A DNA stretch of 64,000 nt from Neisseria musculi (GCF_014297595.2 NZ_CP060414.2:2728001-2792000); one strand, 5' to 3'. Positions 48,740-58,523 are shown, counted from the first letter of the stretch. Notes: generated by a model from the sequence alone, not told the origin. Program-made: numbers and translations.

Positions 48740-49965
48740 TTAAGGCCGCTTTCCGATAATTCCGCGGTTCAAAAATGCCCATTTGGGGCTGATGGTTTCA
48801 CTTAAAACGATGTTGTAATTCTCTTCGGTTATATCGGGTATCACCAATCCCCTGACTTCAACGGCATCTTTTGAGATACGGCCCAACGGCCACAACCCGG
48901 TTTTGCAGCTTGCGCCGCCATCGGGCCGAACCGGCAGAGCGGAACGAAAAGTTTGATGTGGCAATCTTCCAAAGGCTTTTTTTGTCAATGGTGGTGCGGA
49001 TAAGCCTATAGCCCTTGTCTTCGGGAAGACGGCTGTCAATATGCTTGGCAATGTACTTGGCGACATAGCGCGACAAGCCTTTGCTGTTGGTTTTGACCGG
49101 CAGCAGTTCGGCGCGGCCGAAACCGTATCTGCCCACGTTTTCTCGTATCAGCTTCCAAAACCGGCGCAATGCGGGGTTGGCACTTTGGTAGCCACGGGCG
49201 GCAATCGTGGCAAAGTTCAGCCCACGCCGTATCTTCACGGGTGTTTACGATTAGGTGGAAGTGAATACGGCCTTTCTTGGTGCGCCCATACACGCAGATG
49301 CAGTGTTTGAAATGTTTACTCAGAAAGTTTGTGCGCAGACTGTGAAAGCGGCGGCCGGCTTCTTTTACGTCCTGCACGTCATCGGCAAAGGTTAGAGTTA
49401 AAAAGCCGACATGGTTTAGGCCAAATGTTTGTATGAATTGGTGTACGTTTAATTCCAACGCGGTTGCAGATTTCTTGTGCGAAGTCGAAAACACATTCAG
49501 TTTTGCGCTCTCTTTTGCCGCTTCGCTTTCAAACCTTTCATGAAATTTTGGCAATTGCTTGTTTTTACTGCCTTTCATGCCTGCAGCATGATTCCCGATG
49601 CAGTTGTTACTATTAAGACAAGAAAGCGCGCCGCGCTTCGCGCTTTGCGCCGCTACGGCGCATACATCACAGACGCAGCCCAAAACGCCCGAAAAAGCGG
49701 ACGTTTGGCGGTACTGGCGGCATTCGGGGCAGCAGCGGGTACTCATGGACACACCCCCCGCTTCAATCCAAGATTGGCCGCCTAATTTGCAGGCCGGCAA
49801 AGCCAAATCGTGATGGATTTGGCCGGCAAACCCAAAACCATGCGGGCATGGGTTTGCAGGTTCGTTTTTTGTGAGCATGATTTTTCCGGCTTCGATTAGC
49901 TGCAGATTCCAACCGCCGCCGAAACGGGCGGGGTTGGGCTTGATTCTGTACGTTCTGTGCGCCAT
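48740..49965 (-). pseudogene. Filamentous phage replication initiator (HUH Rep), frameshifted twice
   Basis: The ancestral protein of about 400 residues is a rolling-circle nickase. The N-terminal part holds CPECRQY and CDVC zinc-like pairs and then GRIHFHLIVNT, the HUH metal motif. A frameshift near 49235 moves the frame into RRGLNFATIAARGYQSANPALRRFW, and the catalytic Tyr region follows as SRYVAKYIAKHI. A second shift near 48890 (an extra G in a GGG run) leads to RISKDAVEVRG...SPKWAFLNRGII. With three pieces the initiator is not made, so the prophage cannot replicate on its own. Confidence 0.8.
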
Positions 49966-49966
49966 C

Positions 49967-50197
49967 TCAAGAACCCGCTTTCGCCATCACATGACAGTCA
50001 ATCAGTTTCTTAACGGTCATACGCCCGAACGTGTCGGCTTCAGACAGGGTTTTGTTCGGCAGGTCAGGGTTTCGGATAGGAAAATTGACGGTTTGCAGAC
50101 AAACGCAATCGTTATTTGATTCACGGAATACGCGGACGATGTAGGCTTTGGGAAAAATTTCGGGTTCGGGCGTTACGGTGTAGTAAGCTAATGACAT
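49967..50197 (-). CDS. Small phage protein upstream of Rep
   Basis: This 76-residue protein (MSLAYYTVTPEPEIFPKAYIVRV...) is the first gene of the phage block on the minus strand. It ends 2 bases before the rep start. AAGGGG precedes its ATG. It has no recognisable domain; by place it may help replication or regulation. Confidence 0.5.
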   Translation of the reverse strand: MSLAYYTVTPEPEIFPKAYIVRVFRESNNDCVCLQTVNFPIRNPDLPNKTLSEADTFGRMTVKKLIDCHVMAKAGS

Positions 50198-50253
50198 TTC
50201 AGACCCCTTTGAAAGTCGGTTGTTCGGACTTGTCAAGGGGTAGAATGTAAAAA

Positions 50254-50276
50254 TGCACCCCTTTTCATGGGGTGCA
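50254..50276. terminator. Hairpin at prophage right edge
   Basis: TGCACCCC and GGGGTGCA flank a 7-base loop, next to the GTCAAGGGGTA copy and followed by a DUS pair at 50283-50315 that would terminate the oxidoreductase gene. Confidence 0.55.
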
Positions 50277-50331
50277 ATATATAAGGCCGTCTGAAAACCA
50301 TTTCAGACGGCCTTTGGGATTCTCAGGAAAC

Positions 50332-50991
50332 TCAGGCGGCGGAAACGGTAAAGCGCTGGTGCAGGTGTGCCTTGTTCTCCACATCGTCGGCAATGGCGAC
50401 GGCTAAGTCGGCCACGCTGATGCCTGCAGGCAGATCGTTGTTTTCCATCAGCAAATCATCTTTGCCCAAGCGGTAGCGGCCGGTGCGCTCTTCGCTGTAG
50501 CCGGCATCGGCACCCAAGCGGGCAGGCGGTGAAACAAAGGCCCAGTTTACATCGTTGCGCTGTTGCAAATCGGCCAGCAGATGGCGGGCGGCATTGGCAC
50601 CTTCATAGATTTCTTTGGGGAAGTCAGGCGTATCAATCACCTGCAGGCCGGGGGCGGCATAGAGGCTGCCCGCGCCGCCGACCATCAACAAATAAGGCAC
50701 CTGCGCGGCTTTGGCGGCTTCGACAATAGCATGGGCACCGCGTGTAAAATCCGCGCCGATATTGGGGTTGCCCCAGCCGGGGTTAAACGCGCTCACCACC
50801 GCATCGAAGCCTTTCAGACGGCTAGAGAAGCCAGCGGCGGTTACATCGGCGGCTTCTGCGCAGACATTGCCGGCCTGAAATACTTTATCGGTGTTGCGGG
50901 CAAAAGCGGTTACTTCGTGGCCGCGCGAAGCTAGCTCCTGCACCACAGCGTTGCCCACATAACCGGTTGCGCCGATAACTGCGATTTTCAT
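50332..50991 (-). CDS. NAD(P)-binding oxidoreductase (NmrA/SDR-like)
   Basis: This 219-residue protein has an N-terminal Rossmann fold, MKIAVIGATGYVGNAVVQELASRGHEV. It resembles atypical short-chain reductases of the NmrA/YwnB group, which bind NAD(P) and often lack a defined substrate. The start at 50991 follows AAGGAAAGATG; another ATG is directly upstream. It is divergent from the LysR gene across 126 bases, the usual layout for a regulator and its target. Confidence 0.8.
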   Translation of the reverse strand: MKIAVIGATGYVGNAVVQELASRGHEVTAFARNTDKVFQAGNVCAEAADVTAAGFSSRLKGFDAVVSAFNPGWGNPNIGADFTRGAHAIVEAAKAAQVPYLLMVGGAGSLYAAPGLQVIDTPDFPKEIYEGANAARHLLADLQQRNDVNWAFVSPPARLGADAGYSEERTGRYRLGKDDLLMENNDLPAGISVADLAVAIADDVENKAHLHQRFTVSAA

Positions 50992-51117
50992 CATCTTTCC
51001 TTTCATTAATGTTTTGTTAAGGTGAGTGCAGTATAAGGCCGCTTGAAACACTTGATAATCCCCGTTTTGCTAATTATATTGTTAAGCACAACTAAACAAT
51101 TGAAGGACATTTGAACC

Positions 51118-52044
51118 ATGCACGACATCAAACCGCTGTTGGTATTTGCCGCCGTGCTAGAGCAGGGCAGTATGAACGCCGCTGCCGCCGCGCTGGGCAT
51201 GACGCCTTCCGCGGTCAGCCAGCACATCACCCGCCTGGAAAGCCTGCACGGCGTGAAACTGCTCCGGCGCAGCACCCGCCGCCTGGCGCCCACCGATGCG
51301 GGGCGGGCATTGCTGGCGCACTGCCACCGCCTGCGGCACACGCTGGCCGATATGAAAACCGCGCTGAACAATCTGAAAACCGAGGCGGCAGGCGAAGTGC
51401 ATCTGGCCGCCACCTCCGGCATGGTCGGCACGCCGATGTTTCAGACGGCTTTAAAACGTCTGCAGCGCGAATATCCCGATATCCGCCCCGTGCTGCATAT
51501 CGGCGACCGCTTAATCGATATGCAGCAGGGCGGCATCGATATTGCCATACGCGGCGGCGAGCATGCGCTTGACGATGCCGACCTGATTGCCCGCCATCTG
51601 GTGTCGTGGCGGTGGCAGATTTTCGCCGCCCCCGATTATTTGGCGCGCCATCCGCCGATCGAGCGCCCCGAGCAGCTCCACCGCCACAGCTGGCTGCATT
51701 TCGTGCCGGTGCGCGCCACGCTCAGGTGCGCAGCAGAAAGTTATCTGCTCGATATTGCCGACAGTATGCCGTGCAGCCAGCTTTCTGCCGTGTGCGCCCT
51801 CACCGTGGGCGGAATAGGGCTGTCGATGCAGCTTGGGGGCGAGGTGCGGCAATATGTGCAGCAGGGCAGCCTTGAAGTAGTGCTGCCGCAGTGGCTGGCA
51901 CCGGTGGTGAATATTTATGCGGTAACTTCCTATCGTGTGCAGTCGGCCAAAACCGAGGCCGTGTTGAAAATTCTGCAGCAAGTGTCGGCGGCAGACGACC
52001 GGAGCGTGGCAGAATCGGGCAAAACTACAGATCAGGCCGTCTGA
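51118..52044 (+). CDS. LysR-family transcriptional regulator
   Basis: This 308-residue protein has an N-terminal winged helix-turn-helix (LLVFAAVLEQGSMNAAAAALGMTPSAVSQHITRLE, about residues 6-40). The C-terminal effector-binding domain runs from about 90 to 295 with HIGDRLIDMQQGGIDIAIRGG. It probably controls the divergent oxidoreductase gene. TTGTTAAGCACAACTAAACAA-like dyads in the gap could be its site. The stop codon TGA is the last three bases of GCCGTCTGA in a DUS pair that also forms the terminator. Confidence 0.88.
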   Translation: MHDIKPLLVFAAVLEQGSMNAAAAALGMTPSAVSQHITRLESLHGVKLLRRSTRRLAPTDAGRALLAHCHRLRHTLADMKTALNNLKTEAAGEVHLAATSGMVGTPMFQTALKRLQREYPDIRPVLHIGDRLIDMQQGGIDIAIRGGEHALDDADLIARHLVSWRWQIFAAPDYLARHPPIERPEQLHRHSWLHFVPVRATLRCAAESYLLDIADSMPCSQLSAVCALTVGGIGLSMQLGGEVRQYVQQGSLEVVLPQWLAPVVNIYAVTSYRVQSAKTEAVLKILQQVSAADDRSVAESGKTTDQAV

Positions 52045-52063
52045 ACATTCTTTCAGACGGCCT
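52034..52063 (+). terminator. DUS-pair terminator overlapping the lysR stop
   Basis: AGGCCGTCTGAA and TTCAGACGGCCT with a short loop; the lysR stop codon is part of the first arm. Confidence 0.65.
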
Positions 52064-52535
52064 CGGGTGAAAGCTTAGCCGGATGGCGAGAAACTGCAAT
52101 ATTGAGATCAGCGGAGTGTGCAGCAACACAAGCCCGATTGCCAAAATCCGGCACCGGCGGATATTTCACTGTAAATAAATCAAAGGCAGCGGCCTTTGAA
52201 AAAATATTTCAAGGCCTGAAAGACTGAAACAGCATCATTGTCGCGCAGAAAGGAATGTAGATTAAAATATTAAAGTGTTGATTAAACAACCTGGATGCCG
52301 GAAGCCTAGATTTTCGCCTGCGTGGTCATGGCAATAACGGCAGATAAACTTTCTTATGATGTGTTTTTGAATATTGTAAGATTTCGACCATCTGAAAACC
52401 TTTCAGACGGCCTTAGCAACCGGGTAGAAATAAATCTGAAAGAATTGACACTAGACACAACGTTATGGACGACCTTATTTAAATGAATGGTGGCGGCTTG
52501 CTCTGCAGCGTTATCTCTACATCGCTTTGTATAGT

Positions 52536-52693
52536 TATAGTGTATCCACTTTATTTTGACTAAGAAGCAGTAAGCCGCAAACAGTGCAGCGAGTACAGAA
52601 CCGGTTCTGTTGTAGCTTGGGCGGTTGACAAAATTGTTCTCTTTGAGCTAAAACGCAGTAACACCGTAACGGAAATAAAATGGATTCAGCATA
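52536..52693 (-). repeat. Correia-like element B
   Basis: The 158-base element begins TATAGTGTATCCACTTTA and ends AAAATGGATTCAGCATA. Inside, in order, are AAGCCGCAAACAGTGCAG, GTACAGAACCGGTTC and TTGTTCTCTTTGAGCTAAA, matching the Correia core in reverse orientation. The rest of 52064-52791 contains DUS pairs (52735-52766 precedes the lipoprotein stop) and no gene. Confidence 0.75.
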
Positions 52694-52791
52694 ACGGTGT
52701 CTGATTGGAGTGTGGATAGGATGGTTTGGTCAAAAAGGCCGTCTGAAACAGTTTCAGACGGCCTTTGTCATGACGGCGGCAAATAGACAGA

Positions 52792-53001
52792 TTAGCGGCG
52801 GTTTACCTGGCTGCCGATTACGCCGCCCAACGCCGCGCCGCCGAGAGTGGAGCCGGTGTCGCCGCCGATCAGATTGCCAGCTACGCCGCCGATAACGGCA
52901 CCGGTGGCAGTGTTGCGTTGGGTGCGGCTCATGCTCTCGCAGGCGGTGAGCGAGCCGGCAACGGCGAGCAGAGCAATAGCTTTAACGATGGTTGATTTCA
53001 T
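52792..53001 (-). CDS. Glycine-zipper 2TM lipoprotein (OsmB-like)
   Basis: The 69-residue protein has a lipoprotein signal with lipobox LTAC (Cys about 20). A glycine-zipper domain follows, TGAVIGGVAGNLIGGDTGSTLGGAALGGVIG, which forms a helical hairpin in membranes. The family includes osmotically induced OsmB and Rickettsia 17 kDa-type lipoproteins. AAGGAGGAT lies upstream. Confidence 0.8.
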   Translation of the reverse strand: MKSTIVKAIALLAVAGSLTACESMSRTQRNTATGAVIGGVAGNLIGGDTGSTLGGAALGGVIGSQVNRR

Positions 53002-53156
53002 AGTATCCTCCTTAAGAAAGGTGTTATATTTCGGGAAGCCCGTAAAAGGGCAGGCTCCCTGTAAGAGCGCCCGCAGTATGGCATAGGCCGCTGATAAAGG
53101 TATATCGACAGGGGTAAAGAGTTTTAAAACTGGGCAAGAGTTTGAAATTATATTTT

Positions 53157-53603
53157 ATGAGCGTTTATTCTGTTGCACATATCATACATTTATTTTGCGC
53201 CATCGTTTTTGTGGGCGGCGTTTTCTTTGAAACGCTGGTGTTGTCGGCTATACACAGCAAAGATGTACCGAGGGAGGCGCGCAGAACGGTAGAAAAAGCC
53301 ATTATGCGGCGGGCGGTGCGGGTGATGCCGTGGGTGGTGGGCAGTGTGTTTCTGTCGGGGTTGACAATGGCACACCGTTATGCTGCCGCATTCGCCGCAC
53401 CATTTTCCGCCCCGTTCAACACTCAGCTGTGTTTGAAAGCGTTGCTGGCGTTTGGTGTGTTAGCGCACTTTCTGATTGCCATAATCAAAATGCGGCGCAA
53501 TACACTCACAGCAGCTTGGTCAAAATATATCCATCTGGCGGTATTTTGCCAGATGGTGTTGATTGTGCTTCTGGCGAAAACCATGTTTTATATAGCTTGG
53601 TAG
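53157..53603 (+). CDS. CopD-like integral membrane protein
   Basis: The protein has 148 residues from ATG at 53157; a TTG start at 53142 would add five. Four membrane helices carry conserved His (VAHIIHLFCAIVFVGGVFF, LAHFLIAIIKM). The layout resembles the CopD/DUF2269-like membrane domain, linked in some bacteria to copper import or heme. No cop genes adjoin, so the name is by fold only. Confidence 0.6.
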   Translation: MSVYSVAHIIHLFCAIVFVGGVFFETLVLSAIHSKDVPREARRTVEKAIMRRAVRVMPWVVGSVFLSGLTMAHRYAAAFAAPFSAPFNTQLCLKALLAFGVLAHFLIAIIKMRRNTLTAAWSKYIHLAVFCQMVLIVLLAKTMFYIAW

Positions 53604-53871
53604 GCAGGCTGCGCAATGATGTATGCGATGGCATTGTAATTCATTAAATAATTTGCACTTTTTGTTTTTCTTAGATGCCCGCTATAGGATTTTGGAAAGA
53701 TATTGAACAATATCCAAAGGAACGGTCAAGCTGTATCGTTTTCATAGGCTGCTGCTGAAACCCATTGAGATAAATATACAAGAGTCTCTGAGCTAAATGG
53801 GATTCAGCCAGATGGTGGTGGATGCTATGGAATAGTGGACTTGAAACAATGTTACTAGTGAAATAAAGTGA

Positions 53872-53899
53872 ACGGGCAGATTGCCCGTTTTATTTTTAA
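53872..53899. terminator. Terminator beside the Mu-like remnant
   Basis: AACGGGCA and TGCCCGTT form a stem followed by TTATTTTT on the plus strand; the gpG-like gene ends at its edge on the minus strand. 53604-53871 holds no gene. Confidence 0.55.
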
Positions 53900-54273
53900 A
53901 GGCCGCTTTTGAGGGATTCGATGGCGATGGTGGTGTCGATGAGTTTCTTTTCGGCTTCGATTTTACCGCCGAAGTAGTGGATGGCGGCATATTTTTTATT
54001 ACTGCCGATACGGGCAAAGCCGTTTCCGATCTGGGTGCTGATGCCGGCGGCGATCCGGCCGGATAATTGCAGGGTTTTGCCGCCGTTGTCGGCAACGCGC
54101 CGGCTTCTCTTCCATTTTTGCCCACCCCAGCCCTCACTTTCGAAGTTGTCTTCCGTGAGTGAGACCATTTCGGTAGCGATGGCACGCATCACGGGGCGGG
54201 TGTCGGTGGCGTTTTTCAACAGTTGGCTGAGACCGTGTTCGAGTTGACTGGCATCTAAGCTGATTTCAAGCAT
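53896..54273 (-). CDS. Mu gpG-like virion morphogenesis protein
   Basis: The 125-residue protein fits the phage virion morphogenesis family: VMRAIATEMVSLTEDNFESEGWGGQKW, RRVADNGGKTLQLSGRIAAGI and IHYFGG. In Mu it acts in tail/head completion. It is the last surviving gene of a head-gene remnant and overlaps the preceding small gene by 8 bases. Intact but without partners. Confidence 0.8.
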   Translation of the reverse strand: MLEISLDASQLEHGLSQLLKNATDTRPVMRAIATEMVSLTEDNFESEGWGGQKWKRSRRVADNGGKTLQLSGRIAAGISTQIGNGFARIGSNKKYAAIHYFGGKIEAEKKLIDTTIAIESLKSGL

Positions 54274-54475
54274 CTAAATCCACCAGTTTATAATTAAAAA
54301 ATGCGGCGAGTTTCCGCATCATATCCAATGCTTGAAAATCGTCAATGATGACGTTGATTTCCCCGAAGTCCAACACTATGGTGTTGTCGTCTTTTAAATT
54401 TCTTCCCACATCCACACTGTCTTCAATAGTGTAGGCTGCCCGATAAATATCCCGGCTTAAGTCCAACTCTGCCAT
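54266..54475 (-). CDS. Small phage-remnant protein of unknown function
   Basis: This 69-residue acidic protein (MAELDLSRDIYRAAYTIEDSVDVG...) lies between the gpF-like and gpG-like genes, overlapping the latter. GAAAGGG precedes the ATG at 54475. No domain is recognised. Its place in the operon suggests a phage origin. Confidence 0.5.
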   Translation of the reverse strand: MAELDLSRDIYRAAYTIEDSVDVGRNLKDDNTIVLDFGEINVIIDDFQALDMMRKLAAFFNYKLVDLDA

Positions 54476-54477
54476 CT

Positions 54478-55383
54478 TTACCCTTTCAGTAAATCCAACA
54501 CCCAAGCCAGCACGGCTTTGGGTAGGCTGTTTTTAAAACGTTTGTCTGCCGCCAGCTCTTTCATGGCGGTGCGGGCGATGTCGGGGTGGACGGCCCGGGC
54601 TTTTTCGGCGGCCACCCGCGCCATGCGGCTGAGCATGGCTTTGCCCTGATTGGCATTGAAGCCGGCGTTGGGTGCCACAAAGGTGCCGTTGATGCGGATG
54701 CCGGTGCGTTGGGCATAGCGCTCTTCGCCGGTGTATTCGTTGGTGCGGATATCGACCGTTATCGTTTCCAATTTGGGGCTGGGCAGCACTTTGGCCGCAC
54801 CGCGCGCTTCGGAGAGCGGTTTGACGCGGCAGCGGCAACGGTAATCCAGCGGCGGATAGCGGGTATCCCAAACCGGGTCAGTGGCGGCGTACACCTTGCC
54901 GTGCAGCAGGCGGTGGCTTTCGCGGGTGCGGCTGTTGTTGACGGCCACATATTGCCAATACGGGTGTGTGTCTGCCGAATCCATCATTTCGGCATAGCGT
55001 CCGGCCACGTAGGCCGACTGCATATTGGTGAGGTAGATGGTTTTCAGGCGGTGCGGGCTGCCGAGCGTGGCCGTCTGAACCTCTCCCGTGTCGGGATTGG
55101 ACACCTCTTTACGCCCCCACCAGCCTTTGGCTTGCAACACTGGTGTCAGTTCACGACCGAAATCTTCTAATGTTTGGCCGTTTTCCAATGCTTTGAGTGC
55201 CGCACTGTATATATCGTCCAACACATCCATCTTGGCCGTTTTGGCGACAGTAAAGGCGGTGGCATGGGCATCATCCAGCATATCCTGCCAATCCCAAGAC
55301 ACGTGATGGCCTTTCTGTTTCAGATAGGCCACGGCGGCCTCGGGCTGCATACCGAACACGGCTTTGATGTCTTCGGGGTTCAT
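54478..55383 (-). CDS. Mu gpF-like minor head morphogenesis protein
   Basis: The 301-residue protein has an N-terminal helical region that contacts the portal. The SPP1 gp7/Mu F-type domain follows, with NNSRTRESHRLLHGKVYAATDPVW and PPLDYRCRCRVKPL, the conserved His/Arg/Cys pattern. It assists DNA packaging or capsid assembly in Mu-like phages. The frame is intact and overlaps the portal stub by 4 bases. Confidence 0.85.
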   Translation of the reverse strand: MNPEDIKAVFGMQPEAAVAYLKQKGHHVSWDWQDMLDDAHATAFTVAKTAKMDVLDDIYSAALKALENGQTLEDFGRELTPVLQAKGWWGRKEVSNPDTGEVQTATLGSPHRLKTIYLTNMQSAYVAGRYAEMMDSADTHPYWQYVAVNNSRTRESHRLLHGKVYAATDPVWDTRYPPLDYRCRCRVKPLSEARGAAKVLPSPKLETITVDIRTNEYTGEERYAQRTGIRINGTFVAPNAGFNANQGKAMLSRMARVAAEKARAVHPDIARTAMKELAADKRFKNSLPKAVLAWVLDLLKG

Positions 55384-55697
55384 CTGCCCATCTCCTGAGC
55401 CGCTTCAATCTTGCCGACCAGGCCCGATAAAAATATCAGCCTGGCCAGCTCGTTTTGCAGGGCTTTGTCGTCCATATCCGGGTAAGCGGCGGTCAGACGG
55501 TCGAGCAGGTTGTCGGCGGTTTCGCCTTTTTTCAGTTCGGCCACCAAAGCATCGGTCAAGGCGCGGCCTTGCACATTCAGACGGCCTGCATCGGGGGGAG
55601 TGTCGGGTCGGTATGGCATCCGCCGACCGAGGCGCATCCCTTTGGGGGATAACCCTTCATTTCTGACCATATTCATGGAATTAAAATTTAGATTCAA
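55380..55697 (-). pseudogene. C-terminal stub of a Mu-like portal protein (DUF935)
   Basis: About the last 60 residues (LVAELKKGETADNLLDRLTAAYPDMDDKALQNELARLIFLSGLVGKIEAAQE) match the C-terminus of Mu gp29-like portal proteins, which are normally about 500 residues. The N-terminal 45 residues are a chance extension with a DUS. The deletion edge is near 55590-55640. Confidence 0.65.
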
Positions 55698-56288
55698 ATA
55701 GTTACAATCAAAATGGCAGCCGGAGATGCCTGGCCCAGCCGGCCGATGCCGCCCTCCTCGTGAAGAATATAACGTGATGCCTATTTGTGCTTGGCAGCGC
55801 GCTCTAGAGAAAAAAACGTTAGCGGTGTTTTTTTACCGCGCTCCTGCAGATAGTATTTCATGACTTTCAATTTGAATCTGTTTGAATACTTTTGCCATAA
55901 AAAACTGCACCATATTGAGAAATAGAGCCTGACTTTTGGGGACAGTTCACGAGAGCGGCGTGCTTCGGTTTTACATGAACAGAAAGAACGGCAGCTTCGC
56001 TATGCACGGATAAGGTAGAATCTATATTCACTACTGCCGTCTGTAAAACCACCATATTCAAGTGAATGCGGTAGCCATGTTTCACAGATGCTGCATGGAT
56101 TGCAGCCATGCCGATGGAGCATTGCATAACCGTAGTCGGCATCCGGTCTGCGATTAAAGCCGAGTCCGCATACCGCTTGAAATCACGTTCAGACGGCCGT
56201 ATAGTGAAAGCCGTGCCAAACTGCTGCTGAAGCGGTTTGGTATGAACGATGCCGCATCATTCAATTTCACCGCCAACATCAGACCATT
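55698..56288. other. Intergenic region, no gene seen
   Basis: A core DUS lies at about 56189-56198. Open frames here have no family resemblance. No att-like repeat was found for the Mu-like remnant. Confidence 0.5.
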
Positions 56289-57548
56289 ATGCAGAATATT
56301 CACGATTACGTCCGCCAAACTGCCGCTGCCGCCAAACAGGCTTTTTATGATATGGGGGCTGCTGCCACAGCACAGAAAAATGCCGCACTGCTGCGCATGG
56401 CCGAGCTGATAAAGCAAAACAGTTCAGCAATTGCCGCCGCCAATGCACAAGATATGGAACAGGCCGCCGCCAAAGGCTTGGAGCCAGCGCTGCTTGACCG
56501 TTTGAAGCTGACGGAAAGCGTGGTTGAAAATATGTGCGAAGGTTTGCGCCAAGTGGCCGCTTTGCCCGACCCTGTGGGAGAGATGGACGAATTCCGCCTG
56601 CGCCCCAATGGTTTGCAGATCGGTAAAATGCGCGTTCCCCTGGGCGTTATCGGCATGATTTACGAATCCCGCCCCAACGTAACCATCGATGCTGCCGCCC
56701 TGTGTTTGAAATCGGGCAACGCCTGCGTGTTGCGCGGCGGCAGCGAGGCTTTTCACAGCAATATGGCCATCGCCGGGCTGATAACCCAAGCCTTGCGCGA
56801 AAACAGCCTTCCAGCGGCTGCGGTCAGCCTGATTGAAAACACCAGCCGAGAAAGCGTAGGAGTGATGCTGCAAAGCGCTGATTTAATCGATGTGATTATC
56901 CCGCGCGGCGGCAAATCATTGGTGGAGCGTATCAGTGCAGAAGCGCGCGTGCCCGTTATCAAGCATCTTGACGGCATTTGCCATGTGTATATCGACCGTG
57001 CCGCCGATGCACAAAAAGCGCTGGATATCGCCTTTAACGCCAAAACCTCGCGCTACGGCACCTGCAACACTATGGAAACACTGCTGGTGCACGAAAGCCG
57101 CGCCGCCGAAATCCTGCCACCGCTGGCCGCAAAATATGCCGCAAAAGGCGTGGAATTGCGCGGCTGTGCGCGCACACGCGCCATTCTGCCCGATATTCAG
57201 ACGGCCTCAAGCAAAGATTGGGACACCGAATACCTCGCCCCCATATTGGCGGTTAAAGTGGTGGAGAGCCTATCCGAAGCCATTGTCCACATCAACACCC
57301 ACGGCAGCGGCCACACCGACAGCATCGTTACCGAATCCTACACCGATGCACAAACCTTCCTGCGCACGGTCGACAGTGCCAGCGTAATGGTTAATGCCAG
57401 CACCCGCTTTGCCGATGGTTTTGAATATGGCTTGGGCGCAGAAATCGGCATTTCTACCGACAAAATCCATGTGCGCGGCCCGGTCGGCCTGCACGGCCTG
57501 ACCTCGCAAAAATGGGTGGTATTGGGCAACGGCCAGACTCGGGAATAA
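56289..57548 (+). CDS. proA: Gamma-glutamyl phosphate reductase
   Basis: This 419-residue enzyme carries out the second step of proline synthesis, reducing gamma-glutamyl phosphate with NADPH. It has the aldehyde-dehydrogenase fold: [29 protein letters not shown] (NADPH-site region) and the catalytic Cys in [14 protein letters not shown] (about residue 255). Length is standard. No strong ribosome site precedes the ATG. proB is not adjacent here. Confidence 0.94.
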   Translation: MQNIHDYVRQTAAAAKQAFYDMGAAATAQKNAALLRMAELIKQNSSAIAAANAQDMEQAAAKGLEPALLDRLKLTESVVENMCEGLRQVAALPDPVGEMDEFRLRPNGLQIGKMRVPLGVIGMIYESRPNVTIDAAALCLKSGNACVLRGGSEAFHSNMAIAGLITQALRENSLPAAAVSLIENTSRESVGVMLQSADLIDVIIPRGGKSLVERISAEARVPVIKHLDGICHVYIDRAADAQKALDIAFNAKTSRYGTCNTMETLLVHESRAAEILPPLAAKYAAKGVELRGCARTRAILPDIQTASSKDWDTEYLAPILAVKVVESLSEAIVHINTHGSGHTDSIVTESYTDAQTFLRTVDSASVMVNASTRFADGFEYGLGAEIGISTDKIHVRGPVGLHGLTSQKWVVLGNGQTRE

Positions 57549-57759
57549 AGTAGATCAGGACTTGGAATCAGAGTTTGTTTTTATTTTTTCAGACGGCCTT
57601 CAGGTGTTTTGCAAAGATTTCAGCCTGAAATTGAAGCTGAATCCAGTTTGATTGAAAAATATCGGGTCCTTTATCCTTTATTCAGGATCGGATGCAGCAC
57701 AGATTTGCCTGCATATTATTAAACCTTGCAACACATTTTTTCGATAACGGCGGAAAACT

Positions 57760-57845
57760 TTGCCCGTGAGGCTGTTTTTTGGATACAATCGCGCTTTCAC
57801 AAATGATTTTTGAGCAAGCCGCCGTTTTGGGCGGCTTGTATTTTT
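57760..57845 (+). promoter_or_regulatory. greA promoter with early leader terminator
   Basis: TTGCCC (57760-57765), an 18-base spacer and TACAAT (57784-57789) form a promoter. Some 25 bases into the transcript, CAAGCCGCC (57815-57823) pairs with GGCGGCTTG (57830-57838), then TATTTTTAT. A transcript ending here would be about 50 bases long; greA starts about 95 bases further on. Confidence 0.55.
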
Positions 57846-57940
57846 ATCTGGCGGAACAGCGGTTGTGTTAAAAGTATATGACTTCGTTTCCCAATCAGTA
57901 TTTCTACGGCTCGAAAAGCTGTTTTACGGAGAATCCACCC

Positions 57941-58417
57941 ATGCAGAAAATTCCGTTGACCGTGCGCGGTGCAGAATTATTAAAAGCAGAATTACAGCAC
58001 CTGAAAAGCGTGGCCCGCCCCGAAGTGATAGAAGCGATTGCAGAGGCGCGCTCGCACGGCGATTTGTCGGAAAACGCCGAATACGAAGCAGCCAAAGAGC
58101 GGCAGGGTTTTATCGAAGGCCGCATTTCGGAAGTGGAACATAAACTTTCCATCGCACACATCATCAACCCGTCCGAAATCCATGCCGAGGGCAAGGTGGT
58201 GTTCGGCGCTACGGTAACGCTCGAAGACTTGGACACCGAAGAGCGTGTGCGCTATCAAATTGTCGGCGAAGACGAGGCGGATATTAAAGAAAACAAAATT
58301 TATGTAGGCTCGCCCATCGCCCGCGCGCTCATAGGCAAAGAGGAAGGCGATGTGGCCGAAGTGCAGGCTCCGGGCGGTGTGCGCGAATACGATATCGTGC
58401 AGGTGGAATATATCTGA
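57941..58417 (+). CDS. greA: Transcription elongation factor GreA
   Basis: The 158-residue factor rescues backtracked RNA polymerase by stimulating transcript cleavage. The N-terminal coiled coil carries the acidic tip [15 protein letters not shown], with the conserved acidic pair. The C-terminal FKBP-like domain includes [16 protein letters not shown]. The start [10 protein letters not shown] at 57941 has GGAG 9 bases upstream and gives the standard length; 21 extra N-terminal codons in the longer frame are not conserved. Confidence 0.95.
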   Translation: MQKIPLTVRGAELLKAELQHLKSVARPEVIEAIAEARSHGDLSENAEYEAAKERQGFIEGRISEVEHKLSIAHIINPSEIHAEGKVVFGATVTLEDLDTEERVRYQIVGEDEADIKENKIYVGSPIARALIGKEEGDVAEVQAPGGVREYDIVQVEYI

Positions 58418-58466
58418 AGCAGGCGAGGCTTCCGATTATCACAATATTGCCCGAGTGCCGATGTTC

Positions 58467-58523
58467 AGGCCGTCTGAAAACCAAACCGCAGCAGAAACTG
58501 CGGCTATTGTTTTCAGACGGCCT
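58467..58523 (+). terminator. Extended DUS terminator after greA
   Basis: AGGCCGTCTGAAAAC and its complement enclose a second stem (CCGCAG/CTGCGG). Confidence 0.7.

Larger units (their letters stand above)
43411..50242 (-). mobile_element. Nf-type filamentous prophage, defective
   Basis: Minus-strand gene order is small ORF - Rep - small basic protein - coat - ORF7-like - TspB - pVI-like - Zot, the order of neisserial Nf/MDA-type filamentous phages. The limits are taken from the shared GTCAAGGGGTA and are tentative. Rep carries two frameshifts, the small protein one and tspB an amber codon. An IS1016-type element sits after zot. Confidence 0.8.
53896..55697 (-). mobile_element. Mu-like prophage remnant (head gene fragment)
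   Basis: Minus-strand order is portal C-terminal stub, gpF-like, small ORF, gpG-like, as in Mu-like phages. No transposase, repressor, tail or lysis genes are present on either side. Confidence 0.75.

Noticed and set aside
55867..56142. 91-codon minus-strand ORF before proA
   Set aside because: No domain, weak start context and no neighbour support.
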